Positions 1 through 10,341 of a DNA stretch of 40,615 nucleotides are shown piece by piece. A model generated the notes under the pieces. That model was not told where the DNA came from. It searched no databases and worked only from the letters and a program-made list of their open reading frames with translations. A program made the translations under genes and the position numbers. Origin of the DNA: Sulfuricurvum sp. (GTDB taxonomy: Bacteria > Campylobacterota > Campylobacteria > Campylobacterales > Sulfurimonadaceae); assembly GCF_028710345.1 (NCBI RefSeq), contig NZ_JAQTUH010000009.1:76580-117194 (forward strand), given 5' to 3'. Within the stretch, counting starts at the first letter, position 1. Each line of letters opens with the position of its first letter.

Positions 1-252
1 ACGATTATGGGTGAAGGTGCTTATTATGCTCCAGAGCTTGGAAATGCGTTTCAACGTTTAGGCGGTGGAGATGAAGAGGCATTTAAAACGTATCTTGCAG
101 GATGGATGGCAGCGCAGCCTATGGATACACCAAACAGAAGAAAAATGCCGCAGTTTCATTTAACACCGGAACAAGTGACTAATCTTGCAGACTTTTTGAT
201 TTGGACATCACGTGTCAACAATCAAGAGTGGCCGCCAAACATTAAAGGATAA
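1..252 (+). CDS. norC: Nitric oxide reductase subunit C, 3' part only
   Basis: This is the C-terminal part of the membrane-anchored cytochrome c subunit that feeds electrons to NorB. The frame is open from the first base (T-I-M-G-E-G-A-Y-Y-A-P-E-L), so the gene is cut by the window edge. The stretch GEGAYYAPEL normally follows directly after the heme-binding CxxCH of NorC, so the heme motif and membrane anchor must lie just upstream of the window. The methionine in KMPQF, about residue 47 of the visible part, is the expected distal heme ligand. norB follows after 9 bp. Identification rests on this family motif and on the norB neighbour. Confidence 0.93.
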   Translation, partial: TIMGEGAYYAPELGNAFQRLGGGDEEAFKTYLAGWMAAQPMDTPNRRKMPQFHLTPEQVTNLADFLIWTSRVNNQEWPPNIKG

Positions 253-1643
<1,391 letters not shown>

Positions 1644-1644
<1 letters not shown>

Positions 1645-3410
1645 TGGATGAGAAAGTCGGTAAGTTTTGGGATCACTATGTCACCAAAAAAGCCTCTCGT
1701 CTTTTTAAAGACGAAGCGGTTCTTTTTGAGAGCAAAGCCAAAGCGTTAAAAATCTTTTATCACCTCTTAGGGGGTGAACAAGGAAAAGAACTTCATATTA
1801 CCGACAAAAGATCGATTAAAACTTCACGCACACTGCTAGAAAAATTCTCAGGTACCGGTAAAACTTTTTTTCTTGCCTGGCAAGATGAAAAAGGGCTTTA
1901 CCTTCCTGCCTCTTTAGCTTATTTCCCTTCAAAAGCAAACAATGAGATGCACTATTATTGGTTAATTGCCATGCTGAGCACTGTGAATATCAAAAGTCAA
2001 AATATATCAGCAGAAAATTCCAATGCAGCCAATACCCTCATAAAAAAATACACAGGTTTTAAAGAATTTTATACGTATGCATACAGCTATTTACTCAATC
2101 AGTATCCTGAATTATCTGCGAATGAAGCTTCCATCGAAGTTTCATCAGCGGATAATTACCCGAATCCTTTGTGGATTTATCCCTCTCTTTCTTCTTCTAA
2201 CAAGCTCCTTGATACGGGTGATGAAGAAGAAATCCTAAGACAAAACGATGAACAGAGTAAGAGTGAAACGTTGCAGATGAAGAAAAAAAGCGAACAGATC
2301 GATGATAAAAAAGAGACGGATGGTCTGCTGCTCTTTTTACCCGAGTCTATTTTGAGCTTTATGGAACAGGTTCGTGTCGATCGGCAGGAGAATGACAGTT
2401 TTGATGAAGATGCTCTTTATAATGCCGAAGATTTAGATGAGATCACACTGGGGCGCAAAGATGCCAATCTTCACGCGCGAATCAAAATGGATCTGGATAT
2501 CTCTGCCAACAGCATTGAAGAATATCCTCTGGGCAAAGGGCATTTTATCGATGAGTGGGATTATAAAAAAGAGGTTTATCTCAAAAATTATGTGTGTATA
2601 AGACCCTTTGTTTCACTCCATACCGAGCCCATAGAATTACCGAAACGGCTACAAAAAATGATGCGGCGTATCCAAAGCGAACTTGATATGATGGAACTGG
2701 ATCGACTCAAAAGAGATAATTTGCCATACGGAGATGAGATCAATATCGATACATGGATCGATTATAAAGGACACCAAAACAGATCCAACCACCCTCAGAG
2801 ATTTTTTGAAACTTTTGAGCGAAAAACCAGAGATATGTCCACGCTTATTTTGGCAGATGTTTCCCTCTCCACAGAAGCAGGAATTACACAAGAACTGCGC
2901 GTAATCGATATGATCCAAGATTCTCTGATGGTGTTTTCCGAATCCCTCCATCGGCTGCAAGACCGTTTTGCTATTTATACGTTTTCATCCATTAAAAATA
3001 CAAAAGTCAATTTTCATATCATCAAAAATTTCAAAGAAAAATACTCTGACGTCATTCGCGGTCGGATTCATGCCATCAAACCGGGATATTACACTCGGCT
3101 CGGTGCAGGGATACGGGAGAGTGCCAAGATATTGGAGAAACAGCAGAGCCAAAACAAACTCCTGCTGATTCTCAGTGACGGAAAACCGAATGATGTCGAC
3201 CGATACGACGGCAGGTACGGTATCGAAGATACCAAAAAAGCGATTGAAGAGGTGAAACAAAAAGGGATCACTCCGTTTTGTATTACAATCGATATCGATG
3301 CCAAAGAGTATCTCCCTTATCTCTTCGGGAGAAATTCGTATGCCGTGATCCGTGATGCCAAAAAACTCCCCAAAGTTTTACCCGAAATCTACATGAATTT
3401 GACCAAATAG
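1644..3410 (+). CDS. norD: NorD-type von Willebrand factor A protein, NO reductase activation
   Basis: Cytoplasmic accessory protein which, with the NorQ ATPase, is thought to insert or activate the FeB iron of NorB. The C-terminal third (about residues 398-588) is a von Willebrand A domain with a metal-ion adhesion site D405-V-S407-L-S409. The N-terminal two thirds is mostly helical and charged, with an acidic, lysine-rich linker near residues 190-225, and has no membrane segment. The ATG overlaps the norB stop by one base (TAATG), so translation is probably coupled. At 588 residues it is of usual size. The norB-norD-norQ order supports the call. Confidence 0.92.
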
Positions 3411-3423
3411 GAGAAAGAAAACG

Positions 3424-4215
3424 ATGTCAAAAATGTACTATTTGCCACAAGGCAATGAAGTTGAGCTTTTTAAGGCTGCCGCCGGGATGAATCTTCCCAT
3501 CTTGATCAAAGGTCCGACCGGTTGCGGTAAAACGCGCTTTATCGAAGCAATGGGTGAAGAACTGGGTCGCGAGGTTTATACCGTGGTGTGTCATGATGAT
3601 CTCAGTGCGGCGGATTTGGTCGGTCGCCATTTAATCGATGAAAACGGAACCTACTGGCAAGACGGACCGTTGACAAAGGCGGTACGCAACGGAGGTATCT
3701 GCTATCTCGATGAGATCATAGAAGCCCGAAAAGATACGACGGTCATTCTCCATTCCTTGGCAGATTACCGTCGAGTACTCCCGATTGACCGAACGGGGGA
3801 GGTGATCGAGGCACATCCGGATTTCATGCTCGTAGTATCCTATAATCCCGGATATCAAAATGTTTTAAAAGGGATGAAACCGAGTACGAAACAGCGTTTT
3901 ATCTCACTCAGTTTTGATTATCCGAAAGCGGAGATTGAAACAAAAGTTATATTGCAAGAGAGTGGTATCGATCACGAACTAGCGCAAAAATTGGTTGCCA
4001 TAGCCGGTGAAATCCGTCAACTGAGTGACAGTGATATCCAAGAAGCCGTATCAACGCGATTGCTCATATATGCTGCCAAATTAATTGCTAAAGGGTTTGA
4101 TCCCTATCAAGCGTGTATCCACTCCATCGTAGAATCACTCAGCGATGAAGAAGATGTTTTAGAAGTGCTTGAAAAACTTATTTCGCTGCATTTTAAAAAA
4201 AGTTTGCATGTCTAA
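3424..4215 (+). CDS. norQ: NorQ/CbbQ-type MoxR AAA+ ATPase
   Basis: AAA+ ATPase of the MoxR/CbbQ/NorQ group, the chaperone partner of NorD in NO reductase maturation. The Walker A motif is GPTGCGKT at residues 30-37 and Walker B is ICYLDE at about 92-97. The 263-residue length is typical. It starts 13 bp after norD with a GGAGAAAG ribosome site. Its last codons overlap the start of the following subunit-III-like gene, so the nor genes appear to form a single transcript. Confidence 0.94.
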   Translation: MSKMYYLPQGNEVELFKAAAGMNLPILIKGPTGCGKTRFIEAMGEELGREVYTVVCHDDLSAADLVGRHLIDENGTYWQDGPLTKAVRNGGICYLDEIIEARKDTTVILHSLADYRRVLPIDRTGEVIEAHPDFMLVVSYNPGYQNVLKGMKPSTKQRFISLSFDYPKAEIETKVILQESGIDHELAQKLVAIAGEIRQLSDSDIQEAVSTRLLIYAAKLIAKGFDPYQACIHSIVESLSDEEDVLEVLEKLISLHFKKSLHV

Positions 4216-4807
4216 AGCTCTAACCCTAAAGAGCTCCTATCCGCCAGGAGATTTTGCCATTTGGATTGTTATCTATATCGAATTATTGACGTTTGGACTG
4301 TTCTTTGTAGGGTATGCTTTTTCGCGAAGACTCAATATTCAAATGTTTAATGATTCACAGCTTTTTTTGAATAAAACGGCGGGATTTATTGATACTCTCA
4401 TTTTGATAACCAGTAGTTATTTTATTGTAAAAGCGATTCAAAGTATTAAAAATTCCAACAAAATTAATCTCCATATTTCCTCCGCAATCGCCTCTAAATG
4501 GCTATTAGCCACAATGATTTTCGGTGGTGTGTTTTTAGTCAATAAGCTATTGGAATTTTCCGATATATTTGCCCAAGGATTCAGCCTAAGTACCAATACA
4601 TTTTTTATGTTTTATCTTCTGCTTACAATGTTTCATTTCATGCATGTTCTTTTGGGAACCATCATCATTTTTACAATTCGACAAAAGACACAACGGCTCG
4701 GATATACTTCTGCCGATTATTCAGGGATGGAAACGGGTGCCGTATATTGGCATTTGGTCGATTTGCTGTGGATTGTCCTTTTCACTCTCATTTATATCCT
4801 GCGTTAA
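4208..4807 (+). CDS. norE: NorE-like cytochrome c oxidase subunit III family protein
   Basis: Membrane protein of the oxidase subunit III family, usually called NorE beside nor genes. Five or so hydrophobic helices are visible, and the N-terminal signature PPGDFAIWIVIYIELLTFG matches NorE. I prefer the ATG at 4208 over the upstream in-frame ATG at 4169, because 4208 overlaps the norQ stop (ATGTCTAA) and puts the PPGDF motif at residue 12, as in relatives. This gives 199 residues. NorE is not catalytic. It is known to improve NO reductase activity or assembly, but its exact role is unsettled. Confidence 0.85.
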   Translation: MSKALTLKSSYPPGDFAIWIVIYIELLTFGLFFVGYAFSRRLNIQMFNDSQLFLNKTAGFIDTLILITSSYFIVKAIQSIKNSNKINLHISSAIASKWLLATMIFGGVFLVNKLLEFSDIFAQGFSLSTNTFFMFYLLLTMFHFMHVLLGTIIIFTIRQKTQRLGYTSADYSGMETGAVYWHLVDLLWIVLFTLIYILR

Positions 4808-4817
4808 GGACTGTGAA

Positions 4818-5081
4818 GTGAAAAAAAATGTTGAAGTCATTTGGTTAGTCCTGATACTACTCTCCATATTTGCTTTTTTATTGGGGTATCTAAAACTAGT
4901 CAATTCGTCTCTTGTGACTGCCTTACTCGTAAGCACATTTATAAAAGGACAATTGGTAGTTGACTATTTTATGGGGCTAAAAGAGGTGAAATTTAAATAT
5001 AGAATTATTCCTACACTTTGGCTCAGTGTTGTATTGTCTTTGGTCGCAGTAGCCTATTATATACCGGTAGGAAAATTATAA
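4818..5081 (+). CDS. norF: NorF-like small membrane protein (oxidase subunit IV-like)
   Basis: 87-residue protein with three hydrophobic segments, directly after norE. The size and position match NorF or the small prokaryotic subunit-IV family that accompanies NorE. The frame is open much further upstream (to 4644), but that part overlaps norE. The likely start is GTG at 4818, with an AAGGA ribosome site ending 7 bases before it. The first residues are then M-K-K-N-V-E-V. The 3' end overlaps the convergent Rrf2 gene by 6 bp. The family call relies on position and topology more than on a signature motif. Confidence 0.75.
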   Translation: MKKNVEVIWLVLILLSIFAFLLGYLKLVNSSLVTALLVSTFIKGQLVVDYFMGLKEVKFKYRIIPTLWLSVVLSLVAVAYYIPVGKL

Positions 5082-5489
5082 TTTTGTCTCTTTATTGTTG
5101 ATAAGAGAGGCTAGAGTTGTTGTTGTCAACATAGTTTCAATAAGCTCTTTTGGCTGTGCCCACTGATCGTGCAGAGCGCAGGGGTTGGACGCGTCACATT
5201 TTTCAAATCCCAAAATACAGTGCTCCGACTCAAGCGGTTCTCCGATCGCTTCGAGAATATCGCATAAACGGATGGAATCGGCGCTTTTGGCAAGAGTAAG
5301 TCCCCCTTCACGGCCGCGCGAAGCGCTGACCAGCCCTTTTTTAACCAGTTCTGTCATCATTTTTGTGAGGTATTTATAGGGTAGGTTCAGTTCTTTATGC
5401 AGAACATTTACCGAATGGGACGTTTCTGCGTAGCGGTGCAGATACGATAACACTCGGATAGCGTATTCGGTAGTTTTCGAAAAGTGCAT
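5076..5489 (-). CDS. nsrR: Rrf2 family transcriptional regulator, NsrR-like
   Basis: 137-residue DNA-binding regulator with an N-terminal winged helix (MHFSKTTEYAIRVLSYL) and the three-cysteine Fe-S region of Rrf2 proteins at C91, C98 and C104. Spacing is C-x6-C-x5-C, close to the NsrR arrangement. In NsrR these cysteines hold an Fe-S cluster that NO destroys, relieving repression. It lies convergent to the nor genes and divergent from the tolC operon, so either could be a target. An AAGGAT ribosome site precedes the ATG. Assignment as an NO sensor rather than another Rrf2 type (IscR, RsrR) rests on context and is moderately sure. Confidence 0.8.
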   Translation of the reverse strand: MHFSKTTEYAIRVLSYLHRYAETSHSVNVLHKELNLPYKYLTKMMTELVKKGLVSASRGREGGLTLAKSADSIRLCDILEAIGEPLESEHCILGFEKCDASNPCALHDQWAQPKELIETMLTTTTLASLINNKETKL

Positions 5490-5598
5490 AGCTGATCCTT
5501 AAATCTGTAAAACACAATTTTATTAGATTTTACCTTATAATAGCACATTTGTCTACTTTGTGGTAGTATTATAGTGATTATTATTAAGCAGGTGTAAT
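5490..5598. promoter_or_regulatory. Divergent control region with candidate Rrf2 operators
   Basis: 109-bp AT-rich spacer between the Rrf2 gene and the tolC operon. It contains an imperfect inverted repeat at 5503-5528 (ATCT-GT-AAAA, 5 bases, TTTT-ATT-AGAT), close to the Rrf2 start and suitable as an autoregulatory site. A second, shorter one at 5553-5566 (CTAC-N6-GTAG) lies near the tolC side. TATAAT occurs at 5536-5541 and TATTAT at 5567-5572, but no convincing -35 partner was found. No FNR-type box is present, unlike most other promoters in the window. Confidence 0.4.
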
Positions 5599-6879
5599 AT
5601 GCAACGGATTCTTTTTTATTTAACCTTGAGTATCACAATGCATGCGGCTGTATTAAGCGTTGAAGATGCCGTTGCGATGGCGTTAAAAAATCACCCTGAC
5701 GCGTATGTCGCATCGATGCGGTATGAGAGTGCCAAAGCCGATTCTCGGAGCGTTCAAGCGGCACTGCGTCCCCGTATCGATCTAAACGGCGAATATTTTC
5801 CGACAAAAACATTTGTAATGCCCGCAAACGGCGTTTTTTCGACACGCCAAAACGATGCGTTTCATACCGATATTAGTGCATCATATACAATATGGGATTT
5901 TGGACGGACGAGAGATCGTTACCATGCATCTTTGAGCAGTGAAGAGGAATCCGGCGCCAATAAAGAGACGATTCAAAATGCTCTGATTGAGCAGGTATGG
6001 TTTCAGTATTACTCTTTGGGGTATATCGCTTCGGTGATTGATACCGCAGAAATATCGGTTCGTTTTTATCAGGCACAGCTCAATCAAGCAACAGGTATGC
6101 GTCAGGCGGGATTGAAAACAATAGCGGATGAATCACGTTTCAAAGCCTCATTAATGGAAGCTGAAGAGCGTCTTAGAGCTGCCCATGCCGCCTGGGATAA
6201 AACACAAAATGCCTTAGGACTTCTGATCGGAAGCGAGGAGAAGTTTACGATCGATAACAATGATTTGAAAAAGCGCGCTTTAGAGATACCATCGATAGCA
6301 CAGAGTGAAAACCTCCGAGCGGATATGAGTGCTTCTAACCCTCAACTCGCTGCGCTAAGAGCTAAGATAGAGCGATCCAAAGCTCTGTTTGATGCCCAAA
6401 ATAAAGAAGCTTACGGGACGGTATCGATTGTAGGTTCTTACGGATATGACAACTCTCTCTCCTCCTATGACAGTTCTCAACTCGGAATTAGAGGGACCAT
6501 TCCCCTCTATGATGGGGGAAAATTATCGGCAGATGCGGAAAAAAGCAAAATTGCTTTGGATATTGCACGTAAAGAGTTTGAGAGCGCCGAAAAAGCTCTG
6601 TGGCAAGAGTTGTACAGTTCTTATCGTGATTTTAACCGTGCCGATGAGACAATCGCCGCCAAAGACGGAGTGATCGATGCAAACCAAAAGGCATTGGCGC
6701 TATCGGAAGGTCGGTATGCACAAGGTTTGGCAACCTATGTGGATATTTTGGAATCGCAAAATGCGTTAGACAATGCCCGTAATGAGTATGCGGAAGCCAA
6801 TTTTCTGAAAATACAAGCTTGGGCGCACATACAGCGTTTATTGAATAAAGGGTGTGAAAATGATGTTTGCAAACATTAA
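5599..6879 (+). CDS. TolC family outer-membrane efflux protein
   Basis: 426-residue outer-membrane channel of a tripartite exporter. An N-terminal signal peptide (MQRILFYLTLSITMHAAVLS) is followed by the TolC repeat start VEDAVAMALKNHPD. Two long helical coiled-coil halves surround beta-rich segments such as GTVSIVGSYGYDNS and LGIRGTIPLYDGG. The late motif EGRYAQGLATYVDILESQNAL is typical of the family. The gene starts an operon with an adaptor, a permease and an ATPase. The substrate cannot be read from sequence. Confidence 0.9.
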   Translation: MQRILFYLTLSITMHAAVLSVEDAVAMALKNHPDAYVASMRYESAKADSRSVQAALRPRIDLNGEYFPTKTFVMPANGVFSTRQNDAFHTDISASYTIWDFGRTRDRYHASLSSEEESGANKETIQNALIEQVWFQYYSLGYIASVIDTAEISVRFYQAQLNQATGMRQAGLKTIADESRFKASLMEAEERLRAAHAAWDKTQNALGLLIGSEEKFTIDNNDLKKRALEIPSIAQSENLRADMSASNPQLAALRAKIERSKALFDAQNKEAYGTVSIVGSYGYDNSLSSYDSSQLGIRGTIPLYDGGKLSADAEKSKIALDIARKEFESAEKALWQELYSSYRDFNRADETIAAKDGVIDANQKALALSEGRYAQGLATYVDILESQNALDNARNEYAEANFLKIQAWAHIQRLLNKGCENDVCKH

Positions 6880-8005
6880 GCCGGTACTGATTGGTATCGG
6901 TGCTGCGGTTATCCTCGGAGGCTTGGGTTATAACAAGGTATATCTTCCTAAAGTGACGTATGACTCGGTGTTCCCGAAAGAGGGGAATCTGACCGAAAAT
7001 GTCAACGGAGTCGGAACACTGGAAGCCAAAGAGGTTATTCTTCTCGCTCCCAAAAGTACCTCAAAAATTGGGGCACTCTATGCTGATGAGGGGGATCGTG
7101 TCAAGAAGGGGGCTGTATTGGCTCGAATGGAGCTCTCCGATTTGGCTGGAAGTAAAATCGAAAGTGCGGCCCTTATCGATAAAAGCCGCGCGCAAATGGG
7201 TTCTCAAAAGGCCCTTATCGATGATTTAACGGCCAAAAAAGAGTTGAGCGATGCAACTTTGAAGCGTTATCGCACTCTAATAAAGGGAGGCTTTGTGACG
7301 CAGGCTGAGCTCGATGGTGCTGAGGCGCAAGCCCGTAGTGCCAATGCTCTCTTAGCGAGTGCACAGGAGAATTTGGCGCAGTCGGTGCATGAGGTACAAA
7401 GGGCAGAGGGATCGTTAAGTGCACTCAATGCTAAAATCAATGATCTCTCCCTCTCTTCCCCAATCGACGGGATTGTGGTTTCTCGCGAAGCGGAAGTCGG
7501 AAGTACGGTGGGTGCAGGGATGGCGGTACTACGAATCGCAAATCCTAAGACAGTGTGGATAAAAGCGTATATTGATGAGCGCCAAAGCGGGTTACTGCGG
7601 GTAGGGCAAAAGGGCTTTGTTACCCTTCGTTCGACCCATGAGCGCAAATGGCCGGCGGTTGTAAGCCGAATAGGTGTCGAGAGCGATCGAATAACGGAAG
7701 AGCGTGTTGTTTATCTCACACTGCAGGAGACGCCTGAACCGTTATATCTTGCCGAACAAGCCGAAGTGGAGATACTTATCGCCCATTATACTAATGCTCT
7801 GATTCTCCCCGCCGATGCCGTCGTTTACAATGAGGATAAAGCGGGCGTTTGGATGTCGGATAACGGCAAAGCGGTTTTCCATCCGGTACAGGTTCTCGGA
7901 CATAACAGTGATGGCGATGTGGCCATTTCCGGACTGGAGAAAGGGGACCGTGTCATTGTGACCGGAAACCGTCCCCTGAAAACAGGAGACAAGGTTCGTC
8001 TATGA
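6860..8005 (+). CDS. Periplasmic adaptor (membrane fusion) protein, HlyD/MacA type
   Basis: Periplasmic adaptor joining an inner-membrane ABC transporter to the TolC channel. It has a single N-terminal membrane anchor (about residues 6-22), then a biotinyl-lipoyl half (GTLEAKEVILLAPKSTSKIG), a coiled-coil hairpin (about 95-190) and the second lipoyl half (LSSPIDGIVVSREAEVGSTV). A beta-barrel domain and the C-terminal VTGNRPLKTGDKV complete it. An in-frame GTG at 6854 lies only one base after AAAGGG, so the ATG at 6860, 7 bases after that site, is the better start. The 5' end overlaps tolC by 20 bp and the 3' end overlaps the permease by ATGA. Confidence 0.9.
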   Translation: MMFANIKPVLIGIGAAVILGGLGYNKVYLPKVTYDSVFPKEGNLTENVNGVGTLEAKEVILLAPKSTSKIGALYADEGDRVKKGAVLARMELSDLAGSKIESAALIDKSRAQMGSQKALIDDLTAKKELSDATLKRYRTLIKGGFVTQAELDGAEAQARSANALLASAQENLAQSVHEVQRAEGSLSALNAKINDLSLSSPIDGIVVSREAEVGSTVGAGMAVLRIANPKTVWIKAYIDERQSGLLRVGQKGFVTLRSTHERKWPAVVSRIGVESDRITEERVVYLTLQETPEPLYLAEQAEVEILIAHYTNALILPADAVVYNEDKAGVWMSDNGKAVFHPVQVLGHNSDGDVAISGLEKGDRVIVTGNRPLKTGDKVRL

Positions 8006-9138
8006 TCAATCTGGCACAGCGTGATATTTCCCATTCTCTGGGAAAATTCATTACGACCGCATTAGGTGTAGGGATGCTGATCGGGGTTATGCTGATTATG
8101 CTCGGAGTCTATCGCGGAATGGTGCATGACGCGATGATCATCCCCAATGATCTGAAGGGCGATTTGTGGGTTGTCCAAAAAGATACATTGGGACCATTTG
8201 CTGAAAGCTCCCGTCTGCATGAAGATCTTAAATACGCGTTGAGCGGATTTACAGGAGTTGAAAAGGTTTATCCACTCACATTTCAGAGTCTTCAGATCAT
8301 TCAAAATAAAAAGCCGATACGGGTATATGCACTGGGGTATGAATCATTAAGCGGTTTTACCCCTTTTCGTCTTGTCGAGGGGAGAGCAATATCGATTGCC
8401 CATCAGGAAATCATTGTTGATAGTAAAACCGGATTTAAACTCGGTGATTCCATCTCTTTGGGGCGCAATACCTATAGGGTTGTCGGTCTTACCAAAAAAG
8501 CGGTCTCCTCAGGAGGGGATCCGATGATTTATCTGGATCTCTCCGAAGCGCAGGAACTGCAGTTTCTGTTTAGCAATGAACAAATCCGCAATGACCGTTT
8601 TCGCGGTGGAGAATCATCCGCGACCGCTATGGTCAACACCTTTGTCTTAAAGGTTAAAAAGGGATTTGACCCTATAGCGGTTGCGCAAGAAATAAAGCGG
8701 TGGAAACATCAGGAAGTCTATACCCAAGAAGAACAGGCCGCGATTCTTACGACGAATTTGATTGAACGTTCTGCGAAGCAGATAGGGATGTTTACCGTTA
8801 TTTTGCTCATCGTTTCCTCGGTTATTATCTCACTTATCATTTATACGATGACCATGGGGAAAATAAAAGAGATCGCTATTTTGAAACTGATCGGCGCCCC
8901 CAACAGTGTCATTACTAAAATGATTGGACAGCAATCGCTGCTTCTGGGGGGGATCGCTTTTATCGGCGGGAATATTTTTGCCCATGCGAGTGCCGATATC
9001 TTTCCGAAGACGATTGTCCTTTTCTATTCGGATGCGGCCAAACTTTTTGTTATAGTTATCATCATCAGTATACTGGCTTCTCTTTCAGGAATACGTTCGG
9101 CACTGCATGTTGATCCAGCCAGTGCGATCGGGGGATAA
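8002..9138 (+). CDS. ABC transporter permease, FtsX/MacB/DevC family
   Basis: 378-residue inner-membrane permease with one N-terminal helix (about residues 15-38), a large periplasmic domain and three C-terminal helices (about 255-280, 300-325, 340-362). This is the type VII (MacB/FtsX) topology. The C-terminal motif ALHVDPASAIGG is a family hallmark. It overlaps the adaptor gene by 4 bp and abuts the ATPase gene. Transporters of this type usually push periplasmic substrates out through TolC and do not pump across the inner membrane. Confidence 0.9.
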   Translation: MINLAQRDISHSLGKFITTALGVGMLIGVMLIMLGVYRGMVHDAMIIPNDLKGDLWVVQKDTLGPFAESSRLHEDLKYALSGFTGVEKVYPLTFQSLQIIQNKKPIRVYALGYESLSGFTPFRLVEGRAISIAHQEIIVDSKTGFKLGDSISLGRNTYRVVGLTKKAVSSGGDPMIYLDLSEAQELQFLFSNEQIRNDRFRGGESSATAMVNTFVLKVKKGFDPIAVAQEIKRWKHQEVYTQEEQAAILTTNLIERSAKQIGMFTVILLIVSSVIISLIIYTMTMGKIKEIAILKLIGAPNSVITKMIGQQSLLLGGIAFIGGNIFAHASADIFPKTIVLFYSDAAKLFVIVIIISILASLSGIRSALHVDPASAIGG

Positions 9139-9837
9139 ATGAAACGCTCTATTATACGATTGGAAGAGATTCATAAAACCTACGGAAGCGGAGAGAGTGC
9201 CGTCACAGCGATCAAAGAGGCCAATTTTGAAGTTTATTCGGGTGAAACGGTCGCATTGCTCGGTCCCAGCGGCTCCGGGAAAACTACACTGATTACGATG
9301 ATCGGATGCATTACGGAACCCACCGGCGGGAAGCTGTTTTTGGATAATGAGCTGATATATGATCAAAAATGGCAGGTCAAGGATACTCGACGGATACGTC
9401 GTGAAAATATCGGCTTTATTTTTCAATCGCACAATCTGATACCGTTTCTAAATGTTTTGGAAAATGTGACATTGGTTCCGCAAATGAATAAAATTTCCAA
9501 AAACAAGGCCGATACGCACGCAAAAGAACTCTTGGATTATTTAGGAGTAGGGGATAAACTAGAGAAAATGCCCTCTCAGCTCTCGGGGGGACAGAGCCAG
9601 CGTGTGGCGATCGCCCGTTCGTTGGCGAATAACCCCAAAATAATTTTAGCGGACGAGCCCACTGCAGCCTTGGACTCCGAACGGGCGTTGTCGGTTATGC
9701 AGCTACTGAAAAAACTCTCTATCGAGCAGGATGTCGCGATTATTGTCGTTACCCATGATGAACGGATGCTGCCGTTGTTTGACCGGATTTTACGTGTTGA
9801 AGACGGACGGGTTTATGAAGAGACAAAAGAGAGATGA
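9139..9837 (+). CDS. ABC transporter ATP-binding protein, MacB/LolD type
   Basis: 232-residue ATPase subunit of the preceding permease. Walker A is GPSGSGKTT at residues 42-50, the signature LSGGQ is at 148-152, Walker B is IILADEP at 168-174, and the H-loop is in VVTHDE near 205. The start is immediately after the permease stop. LolD-like spacing of motifs supports a MacB/LolD/DevA type partner. With tolC, the adaptor and the permease it makes a complete tripartite exporter. Confidence 0.94.
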   Translation: MKRSIIRLEEIHKTYGSGESAVTAIKEANFEVYSGETVALLGPSGSGKTTLITMIGCITEPTGGKLFLDNELIYDQKWQVKDTRRIRRENIGFIFQSHNLIPFLNVLENVTLVPQMNKISKNKADTHAKELLDYLGVGDKLEKMPSQLSGGQSQRVAIARSLANNPKIILADEPTAALDSERALSVMQLLKKLSIEQDVAIIVVTHDERMLPLFDRILRVEDGRVYEETKER

Positions 9838-9843
9838 AATAGT

Positions 9844-10329
9844 TTGAATAAAAATTCTATACATCATGTCAGAAAAAATCTACTAGAGCGTTTCACAGAG
9901 AGTGTAATTCCTGGAATAGGAGCCTTTTTTGGGCTCTCTTTTATCGGTTTAATTGCGCAATCGGTTCATCAGATGCTCATTATCGCCCCATTTGGGGCGA
10001 CGGCTGTTCTCCTATTTAGTGCACCTGAGAGTCAGTTTTCAAAACCGTGGAATGTATTTATGAGCTATATAATCTCAGCGATCATCGGTTTTTTAATTTT
10101 GCGTTACAGTAACGGTCAATGGCTGGCAATCGGCGGAGGATTTGGGATTGTTATTATGCTGATGCATCTCTTCAAAGCAATCCATCCACCCGCCGGAGCC
10201 AATTTCTTGATCGTTACGCAGGGACATATTTCCTTTTATTTATTGTGGCCGCTTTTTATAGGTCTAATAACGTTGGTTATTATCGGAATTGGCTTGCACA
10301 AAATACGAAAAAAAATTACACTCCGCTAA
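9844..10329 (+). CDS. HPP family membrane protein, possible nitrite transporter
   Basis: 161-residue inner-membrane protein with about four hydrophobic segments and the family hallmark H-P-P-A-G-A-N near residue 115. HPP proteins of cyanobacteria and chloroplasts have been reported to move nitrite, which would fit beside nitrate and nitrite reductases, but substrate here is inferred. The only start that keeps the first helix is TTG at 9844, 6 bp after the ATPase stop, with a weak ribosome site (GAGAG). It could be translated by coupling to the ATPase gene. Its stop faces that of nnrS across 12 bp. Confidence 0.8.
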   Translation: MNKNSIHHVRKNLLERFTESVIPGIGAFFGLSFIGLIAQSVHQMLIIAPFGATAVLLFSAPESQFSKPWNVFMSYIISAIIGFLILRYSNGQWLAIGGGFGIVIMLMHLFKAIHPPAGANFLIVTQGHISFYLLWPLFIGLITLVIIGIGLHKIRKKITLR

Positions 10330-10341
10330 AGGATACAAGAG

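Noticed and set aside
4644..4817. Long N-terminal part of the open frame that ends in the NorF-like protein
   Set aside because: It overlaps norE in another frame. The GTG at 4818 has a well-placed AAGGA and gives a protein of normal size.
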